From contig JBOZIK010000001.1 of assembly GCA_051453625.1 (NCBI GenBank), positions 269,566,630 through 269,602,724 on the forward strand: a DNA stretch of 36,095 nucleotides, in the 5' to 3' direction. Every line of letters begins with the position of its first letter. Position 1 is the stretch's first letter. The position numbers were made by a program, and so were the translations under genes. The stretch comes from Welwitschia mirabilis. Its lineage: Eukaryota; Gnetophyta; Gnetopsida; Welwitschiales. Positions 30,140 through 36,095 of the stretch are shown piece after piece. A model generated the notes under the pieces. It saw only the letters and a program-made list of their open reading frames with translations. It did not search any database and was not told the DNA's origin.

Positions 30140-31110
30140 ATGTTGGAATATTACCAAGGGAATTTTAACAAAGATGATAGCATGTATGCCTTGGAAACAG
30201 ACACATATGCAATGGTTGCTACTACTACAGATGAGCAAAATGTTGGAGCTATAACAGCTTCAGAGGATGCAAATGTCTGGCAGAAACATTTGGGACACAT
30301 AGGCGGCTTCGGCCTTAGGGTGCTTCTATTTGTTTCCTTAATCCCTATGTTTTCACATGCCTCTGTTGATTTCTGTAAAGAATGTATTATTGGTAAATCT
30401 AAAACAGTCAATTTTCGTAGGGATTTAGATATAAGAAAGAAAAATAAATTAGAATTTGTTTGTTCTGATGGGTGTGGGCCTATGAATCTTACTTCTATTG
30501 GTGGTTCCCTTTAGTTTGTTACTTTTATTGACAATTATACCAAGAAAGTTTGGATGTACCCTCTCAAGTCCAAAGATGAAGTTTTTGGTGTTTCTAAGTC
30601 TTTTGTTGCCAGGGTTGAAACTCAAACAGGTCTTAGGGTGAAATTTTTGTTGACTGACAATTTGTGGGGGAAAGGGAATACCTCCAAGGCCTTTGGTGAA
30701 TATTGTAGCAACAAAGGAATAAATCACATTCGTACTCCTCCAGGTACACCACAGGAAAACGATATTGCTGAGAGATGCAACAGAACTTTGCTAAAACATG
30801 CTAGATCCATGGTTGCAGTTGCATGTCTGTCCAAGGTTTTCTGGGCAGAGGCGGTGGTAACAACTGCATATCTGATGAACAGGTCTCCTCATTCCTCTCT
30901 CAATAATGGAGTTCCAGAGATTCTTTGGACCGATAAAAATGTTTCTTACAAGCATCTAAGACTTTTTGGATGTCAAGCTCATACGCACATTCAAAAGTAG
31001 AACAGGATAAAATTGCAAGACAGCGCGAAACCGTATATACTTGTTGGATATGGTGAAGATGCTCTTGGTTATAGACTGTGGGATCCTCAGGCAAAATGAG
31101 TTGTTAAGTC
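30140..31110 (+). pseudogene. Copia copy 1 integrase pseudogene
   Basis: Integrase joins cDNA ends to the host DNA. One frame runs from 30140 to 31000 broken by a single TAG at 30512-30514. The zinc region reads WQKHLGHIG and later DFCKECIIGK. All three catalytic acidic residues are present: FVCSDGCGP (about 30455), FLLTDNLWGK (about 30646) and NDIAERCNRTLL (about 30758). The bases after the second aspartate differ from copy 2 (DNEREYKSK) and disturb the usual DNGGEYxS motif. After a stop at 31000 the frame continues with ILVGYGEDALGYRLWDP. Confidence 0.85.
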
Positions 31111-31450
31111 TTGATGTTAAATTCAGAGAACATGTAATGTTCCATGGCCATCAGGATGGGAATCAGAAGACTTCTGATTCTAGCATCCTGCAAAAGTCTG
31201 TTAGTTTTTCAAAAGATGTTGAGACAGAGGCTGAGCAGATTCTCGACGAAATACATGAAGAAAATGTTTCAGAAGGTGAAAATTAGCAAGCTATAAATGA
31301 TAAGACTCCTTTGGATGAAGAGGAACAGCAATTGGAAGAGGATGAATCACTTCTTCCTGCACCACATTGGGTGAGGCATTCAATTAGAGCTACACATCCA
31401 CTAGACAAGTATTCCCCATCGTTATATTATGTTCTTTATACTGATTGTAG
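31111..31450 (+). pseudogene. Copia copy 1 integrase-RT linker
   Basis: This acidic linker includes VETEAEQILDEIHEENVSE and ends with the basic RHSIRATHPLDKYSPS, the block before RT in Copia. One TAG (31284-31286) and a frame change near 31440 break it. It aligns directly with 35680-35920 of copy 2. Confidence 0.75.
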
Positions 31451-32009
31451 AGAACTAAAATAGTAGAAGAGGCTTTATCTTGTGTTGTTGCTGCCAAGTT
31501 AAAGGCAGCTATAGAGGAAGAATGGAAATCTTTGCAGGACAATAAAACTTAAGAGTTGGGTACTTTGCCAACTCTTTATATCAGGTGGATCTTTAGAATT
31601 AAAAATGAGGCTAGTGGGAAGAAGTGCTACAAGGCCAGGTTGGTAGTAAAAGATATGCCCAAAACCAAGGTAATGATTTTACAGAAATCTTTTCGCCTGT
31701 TGTAAAGCATTCATAAATTCAAATAGTTCTTTCTTTGGTTGCTTGCTTGGATTTAGAGTTAGAACAGTTGGATGTTAAGATAGTGCTTTTAAATGGGGAC
31801 CTTGATGAAGAGATCTATTTGCATCAATCACAAGGGTATTCAGAGCAGCAAAGTTTTAATCTAGTTTGCAGGCTACGAAAGAGCTTGTATGGCTTGAAAC
31901 AAGCTCCTAGCCAGTGATATAAAAGGTTTGATACATTCATGAAGCAACAATCTTACCAGAGGAGTCAGTTTGACCACTGTGTTCACTTCTCTGGGAGTGT
32001 TGAAAGTAA
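31451..32009 (+). pseudogene. Copia copy 1 reverse transcriptase, truncated
   Basis: RT blocks in order are EEALSCVVAAKLKAA, EEWKSLQDNKT, RWIFRIKNEASGK and KARLVVKD, then from 31735 LEQLDVKIVLLNGDLDEEIYL and VCRLRKSLYGLKQAPSQ. YKRFDTFMKQ follows a stop at 31915. The catalytic YVDD box is not reached, because a 100-N gap begins at 32010. Several stops and frame changes occur before 31735. Confidence 0.85.
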
Positions 32010-32109
32010 NNNNNNNNNNNNNNNNNNNNNNNNNNNNNNNNNNNNNNNNNNNNNNNNNNNNNNNNNNNNNNNNNNNNNNNNNNNNNNNNNNNNNNNNNNN
32101 NNNNNNNNN
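32010..32109. other. Assembly gap (exactly 100 N)
   Basis: Left of the gap is RT of Copia copy 1, and right of it is the LTR of copy 2, entered 217 bases in if it is the same length as the copy 1 LTR. The true distance must be larger than 100 bases if copy 1 is complete. Confidence 0.95.
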
Positions 32110-32259
32110 GACAGCTTGTGTCCTTAGTTTATTTCTCGATAATCTTAAAAGAGCTCTGCATTGCTTCTATGGCTTTTCCCCAAATTGGGGTTTTCCACAT
32201 AAATTCCTGTGTGTTGTTGTGCTTCCTGTTTCTACTATTTTTTGCTGCTATTTTTGACA
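32110..32259 (+). repeat. LTR 3' part of Copia copy 2
   Basis: The segment ends ATTTTTGACA and aligns over 150 bases with 28680-28829, at about 80% identity by eye. A primer-site relic follows at once. The first part of the LTR lies in the gap. It could serve as the 3' LTR of copy 1 as well, if the two copies once shared it. Confidence 0.8.
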
Positions 32260-32261
32260 AC

Positions 32262-32273
32262 TAGTATCAAAGC
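32262..32273 (+). promoter_or_regulatory. Degenerate primer-binding site
   Basis: TAGTATCAAAGC differs from TGGTATCAGAGC at two positions, both G to A. It is complementary to the 3' end of initiator tRNA-Met apart from these changes. Confidence 0.8.
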
Positions 32274-32673
32274 TTGATTAGGGATTACCTCAAGGCGTTG
32301 CAGCAAAGGTTGGGAAGTTGCAAGAATTGTTGAAGCTTCTACTAATGAAGCTTATGAACGAAGCAAGCAAGCGAAGCGGGCGAGTGCAATGAACAAGCGA
32401 ACGAGTCGCACGAAGCTTGTGAACAGAGCAAGCGAGTGCAGTGAACTAGCGAATGAGTCACACTGTTACTTGCGGCTGCGGAGCGAGCGAAGTAAGCGAA
32501 GCAATGCACGTTCGAGTGAAGCAGAGCGGAGCAAGTGAGCAGAGCGAAGCGAAGCGAGGAGCTGAAATAATTGGGATCCATCCATACAGTTTCACGGCAT
32601 TCTTTTTGCGTCCATACTAGTTTGATACGTTTCTTTGGGGCCAAGTGTGATGGAGAGATTACAAACAACGGAT
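32274..32673 (+). other. Copia copy 2 leader with expanded repeats
   Basis: A GAAGCTT-led unit occurs at 32347-32411 and again, shorter, from 32412 to about 32460; copy 1 has it once. Around it, words like AAGCGAAGC, GAGCGAGC and GAGCGAAGC recur up to about 32562, including AGCGAAGCGAAGCGAGG at its end. Its function is unknown; it could be plain slippage-prone sequence. A 108-codon antisense open frame covers it and is judged spurious. Confidence 0.75.
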
Positions 32674-33400
32674 ATGCTCATTAGATGAAACTGAAACATT
32701 TGGAGTGTTCTAATGAAAGTCGCTTTGATGCAAAAGCAGTGCCTTGAAGATTTGGAATCTTCAAAACCGACATCTATAAAAGACGAAAAATGGGAAAAGG
32801 TGAAAAGAAAGGCCCTATTTTACATACATCCAAGTCTGAGTAACAGGATCTTATAATCGACCAAACAAGATATGGATCCCTATGTTTTCTGGCAAACCCT
32901 CAAGAATAGGTTTAATAAAGCATTTAGTTTGAACACATTTCACATTTATCAAAAAGTGTTCAAGGCAAGGAAGCAGCCAAAAGTTTCATTACAAAATCAT
33001 CTAGATGAGATGATGGGTAATCTGTTAAAGCTGGAGGAGTATAACATTAAAATTCTAAATTTAGTTAAGTCTTATGCCATATTAGATTCTCTTCCTCAAG
33101 CTTGTTCTACAGTAGTGACATCTATCACTAATCTATGAATATTACCACAATGACATTTAAGCAAGCTTTGTCTACGCTTCAAGATTCTAAATGTAGACTC
33201 AATGAAACCCCATCTTCAGAAGGTGCGTTTATAGTTGAAAACAAAGGCAGAAATAAGAGACGCGGCCAAAGCAGGGGGAGAAGCAAAAGCAGAGGAGTTT
33301 CTTGTGACAGAAACATCGAATGCAAGTACTGTAAGAAAAAGGGGCATCGAAAAAAGATTGTTACGCTTGGAAGGCAAAGCAAAAAGAGAGGCATGAACAG
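32674..33400 (+). pseudogene. Copia copy 2 gag pseudogene
   Basis: From the ATG at 32674 the frame reads NIWSVLMKVALMQKQCLE, KDEKWEKVKRKAL and MDPYVFWQTLKNRFNKAF, then TFHIYQKVFKARKQ, LDEMMGNLLKLEEYN and LDSLPQACSTVV, the plant Copia gag pattern. Stops lie near the start (codon 6) and at about 32854. The frame closes at 33138, and a new frame from 33135 continues the same protein with a basic RGQSRGRSKSRG block. The knuckle CKYCKKKGHRKK at about 33310-33350 loses its last cysteine through a one-base frameshift, after which DCYAWKAKQK is readable in the next frame. Confidence 0.85.
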
Positions 33401-33439
33401 GGCCATTCGTCAAAGTCTTCCTCACAGGTTAATCAGACA

Positions 33440-33744
33440 GATGACAAAGTTAGTTTTTTGGTGTCAAAACCATATGGTCTTCTCGCAAAGAGGTCTAGTC
33501 AAGACGTCTGGCTAGTCGATTCAGATGCTTCTTTTCATATCTGCCCAGACCGTTCTGTTTTCTCTCTTTACAGTCCTATTTCCTTAGGAGTTGTTTACAC
33601 TGCAAACAGAGAACTTCTACAGGTTATTGGTGTAGGTAGCGTTGTTTTGCAATAGTCAGGATTGCCCAAGGTTACCATTAACAATGTTTGTCATGTTCCA
33701 AAGGTGATGAAGAAGTTGATTTCTATTACACAGCTTGATGATCT
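33440..33744 (+). pseudogene. Copia copy 2 protease pseudogene
   Basis: The frame from 33458 reads SQDVWLVDSDASFHICPD, so the D-S-G active-site triplet is D-S-D (one G to A change). VIGVGSVVLQ and a stop at 33653-33655 follow, then LPKVTINNVCHVPKVMKKL and ISITQLDD up to the gap at 33745. Apart from the active site and this stop the domain is readable from end to end. Confidence 0.8.
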
Positions 33745-34583
33745 NNNNNNNNNNNNNNNNNNNNNNNNNNNNNNNNNNNNNNNNNNNNNNNNNNNNNNNN
33801 NNNNNNNNNNNNNNNNNNNNNNNNNNNNNNNNNNNNNNNNNNNNNNNNNNNNNNNNNNNNNNNNNNNNNNNNNNNNNNNNNNNNNNNNNNNNNNNNNNNN
33901 NNNNNNNNNNNNNNNNNNNNNNNNNNNNNNNNNNNNNNNNNNNNNNNNNNNNNNNNNNNNNNNNNNNNNNNNNNNNNNNNNNNNNNNNNNNNNNNNNNNN
34001 NNNNNNNNNNNNNNNNNNNNNNNNNNNNNNNNNNNNNNNNNNNNNNNNNNNNNNNNNNNNNNNNNNNNNNNNNNNNNNNNNNNNNNNNNNNNNNNNNNNN
34101 NNNNNNNNNNNNNNNNNNNNNNNNNNNNNNNNNNNNNNNNNNNNNNNNNNNNNNNNNNNNNNNNNNNNNNNNNNNNNNNNNNNNNNNNNNNNNNNNNNNN
34201 NNNNNNNNNNNNNNNNNNNNNNNNNNNNNNNNNNNNNNNNNNNNNNNNNNNNNNNNNNNNNNNNNNNNNNNNNNNNNNNNNNNNNNNNNNNNNNNNNNNN
34301 NNNNNNNNNNNNNNNNNNNNNNNNNNNNNNNNNNNNNNNNNNNNNNNNNNNNNNNNNNNNNNNNNNNNNNNNNNNNNNNNNNNNNNNNNNNNNNNNNNNN
34401 NNNNNNNNNNNNNNNNNNNNNNNNNNNNNNNNNNNNNNNNNNNNNNNNNNNNNNNNNNNNNNNNNNNNNNNNNNNNNNNNNNNNNNNNNNNNNNNNNNNN
34501 NNNNNNNNNNNNNNNNNNNNNNNNNNNNNNNNNNNNNNNNNNNNNNNNNNNNNNNNNNNNNNNNNNNNNNNNNNNNNNNNNNN
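33745..34583. other. Assembly gap (839 N)
   Basis: It falls between the protease end (TQLDD) and the gag_pre-integrase part of copy 2. In copy 1 the corresponding distance is only about 90 bases (about 30112-30199), so copy 2 has an insertion here or the gap length is over-estimated. Confidence 0.95.
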
Positions 34584-35680
34584 AAGCAGACACATATGCA
34601 ATGGCTACTGCTACTACAAAAGAGCAAAATGTTGGAGCTGTAATAGCTTCACATAGGCAACTCCAGCCTTAAAGTGCTTCAATCTTTTTCCTTAATCCCT
34701 ATGTTTTCACATGCTTCTATTGATTTCTACAAAGATTGTATTGTTGGTAAATCTAAAAGCGTCAACTTCCATAGGGATTTGGATATAAGAAAGAAAAATA
34801 AATTAGGATTGGTTTGTTCTGATGTGTGTGGGCCTAAACATCCTGCTTCTATTGAAGGAGCTCTTTATTTGGTACTTTTATTAATTATTNNNNNNNNNNN
34901 NNNNNNNNNNNNNNNNNNNNNNNNNNNNNNNNNNNNNNNNNNNNNNNNNNNNNNNNNNNNNNNNNNNNNNNNNNNNNNNNNNNNNNNNNCTCCCTTCATT
35001 TTGTTACTTTTATTAATGATTGCACTAGGAAGGTTTGGGTGTACCCTCTCAAGTCCAAAGATGAAGCATTTGGTGTTTTTAAATCTTTTGTTGCCACAGT
35101 TAAAACTCAAACAGGTCTTAGGGTGAAATGTTTGTTGACTGACAATGAAAGGGAGTATAAGTCTAAGGTCTTTGCTGAATATTGTAGCAACAAAGGAATA
35201 CGTCACATTCGCATTCCTCCAAGTACACTACAAGAAAATGGTGTTGTTGAGAAATGCAACAGAACTTTGTTAGAGCGTATCAAATCGATGGTTGTAGCTG
35301 CAAGTCTGTCCAAGGTTTTCTGGGCAGAGGCAGTGAAAACAATTGCATATCTGGTGAACAGGTCTCGTCACTCCTCTCTCAGTAATGGAGTCCGGAAAAT
35401 TTTTTGGGCTTGTAAAAATGTTTTTTACAAGCATCTAAGAGTTTTTGGACGGAAGGCTTACATGCACATTCAAAAGGAGAACAGGACAAAATTGCAAAAC
35501 AGAGCCAAACAGTGTATATTTCTTGGATACGGTGAGGATGGTTTTAGTTATAGACTATGGGATCCTGACGCAAAACGAGTTGTTAGGTCTTGTGATGTTA
35601 AATTCAAAAAACAGGTTATGTTCCATGGCCGTCAGGATGGGAATCAAGGGACTTCTGATTCTAACATCCCGTAAGAGTAT
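34584..35680 (+). pseudogene. Copia copy 2 integrase, split by a gap
   Basis: Before the gap the frame at 34674 reads IDFYKDCIVGKSKS, where the first cysteine of C-x2-C is tyrosine, and LVCSDVCGP with the first catalytic aspartate. The 33 codons around HLGHxGGFGLRVL of copy 1 are largely missing near 34650. After the gap, a frame from 35039 to 35674 is open for 211 codons. It reads CLLTDNEREYKSK (second aspartate), ENGVVEKCNRTLL (glutamate), FWAEAVKTIAYLVNRS and IFLGYGEDGFSYRLWDPDAK. The catalytic triad is thus present in the readable parts. Confidence 0.87.
34890..34989. other. Assembly gap (exactly 100 N) with homologous flanks
   Basis: Both sides encode the same integrase stretch: CTCTTTATTTGGTACTTTTA on the left and CTTCATTTTGTTACTTTTAT on the right. 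Copy 1 has it only once. The gap therefore joins overlapping or different copies and probably hides no real sequence of this element. Confidence 0.9.
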
Positions 35681-35925
35681 ATTAGTTTTTCAAAACATGT
35701 TGAGACAGAGGCTGGGCAAATTCCTGAAGAAATACATGAAGAAAATGTTTCACGAGATGAAAATCAGCAAGCTGTAAATGATGAAACTCCCTTGGATGTA
35801 GGAGAAGCAGCTAGAAGAGGATGAATCACCTCTTCCTGAACCACACTGGGTGAGGCGTTCAACTAGAGCTACACATCCACCATACAAGTATTCCCCATAG
35901 TTGCATTATGTTCTTTATATTAATT
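35681..35925 (+). pseudogene. Copia copy 2 integrase-RT linker
   Basis: The linker reads VETEAGQIPEEIHEENVSRDE, then the basic WVRRSTRATHPPYKYSP, with a frameshift near 35800 between them. It aligns with 31111-31450 in copy 1 and carries a stop at 35672-35674 just before it. Confidence 0.72.
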
Positions 35926-36095
35926 GTGGAGAGCCTGAAACAATACAAGAGGCTTTATCTTGTGTTGTTGCTACCAAGTGGAAGGCAGCTATGAAGGAAC
36001 AATGGAAATCTTTGTAAGACAATAAAACTTGGAAGTTGGTTACTTTGCCAAAGGAACGCAAAGCTCTACATAGCAAGTGGATCTTTAGAATAAAA
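35926..36095 (+). pseudogene. Copia copy 2 reverse transcriptase, start only
   Basis: The first RT blocks are readable: ETIQEALSCVVATKWKAA, KEQWKSL, a stop, DNKTWKLVTLPKERKALHS and KWIFRIK. The window ends before any catalytic motif. Against copy 1, the KERKALHSK block is kept here and partly lost there. Confidence 0.85.

Larger units (their letters stand above)
28463..32009 (+). mobile_element. Copia LTR retrotransposon, copy 1 of a pair
   Basis: The element has a 367-bp 5' LTR, a decayed tRNA-primer site, a leader with GCGAAG-type repeats, then gag, protease, integrase and RT on the plus strand, which is Copia order. RT is cut by a 100-N gap at 32010, after which the next copy's LTR begins. 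The rest of RT, RNase H, polypurine tract and 3' LTR are not visible. Stops, shifts and deletions show that it is inactive. It is about 90% similar to copy 2 in the integrase and about 80% in the LTR, by eye. Confidence 0.88.
32110..36095 (+). mobile_element. Copia LTR retrotransposon, copy 2 of a pair
   Basis: It has the same family and orientation as 28463-32009. It has the LTR end, primer site, leader, gag, protease, gap, integrase and the start of RT, and then reaches the window edge. Two gaps (839 N and 100 N) interrupt it. Gag and integrase are better preserved than in copy 1, but stops, a frameshift in the zinc knuckle and a changed protease active site show it is inactive as read. Confidence 0.88.

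Noticed and set aside
32342-32668. A 108-codon minus-strand open frame over the Copia leader
   Set aside because: It lies wholly in the repeat-rich leader of copy 2, and the related copy 1 has only shorter, shifted frames. The stop-poor GCTTCGC-type composition explains it.

Overview
The window looks like nuclear DNA from a plant with a large, repeat-rich genome. It is AT-rich, has no intact single-copy gene, and is filled with broken transposable elements of plant type: hAT elements with BED and DUF659 domains, plant L1-type LINEs with DUF4283 and zf-RVT domains, and Copia retrotransposons. One LTR resembles a Sirevirus. The age and decay of the elements would suit a gymnosperm, but the sequence does not prove it. 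Every coding region is a pseudogene carrying stops, frameshifts or deletions. No tRNA, rRNA, CRISPR or prokaryotic operon was seen.

Layout. 1-90 is a short degenerate GCCGACAT repeat. About 395-4770 is a hAT element relic with subterminal GACTC/GAGTC clusters and a split transposase pseudogene (BED, DUF659, C-terminal dimerisation domain); its 3' side holds nested 38-bp and 90-bp repeats. 6790-9350 is an old Copia relic (gag knuckle to RNase H). 9350-13200 is mostly unassigned, with an LTR-like repeat at 10560-10855. 13200-17635 is a plus-strand LINE (ORF1, endonuclease, RT). 17736-20119 is a Sirevirus-like element: a partial left LTR, a mostly unsequenced interior and a 920-bp right LTR with a striking array of paired palindromes. 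20121-21107 holds an unassigned reading frame and a second hAT C-terminal relic. 21780-23739 is a minus-strand LINE that has lost its RT. 24600-26095 is a Copia gag piece and a Copia RNase H piece separated by an LTR-like repeat related to that at 10.6 kb. 26100-28460 is unassigned apart from a 170-bp tandem duplication. 28463-36095 holds two neighbouring members of one Copia family in the same orientation, the second running off the window end.

The features do not form a cellular pathway. Each retroelement would once have supplied its own gag, protease, integrase, RT and RNase H (Copia) or ORF1p and endonuclease-RT (LINE), and the hAT its own transposase. None can do so now as read here. The window has ten runs of N. 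Three are exactly 100 bases, a common placeholder for a gap of unknown size, and at least one joins sequences that overlap in homology, so local structure near the gaps should be treated with care.
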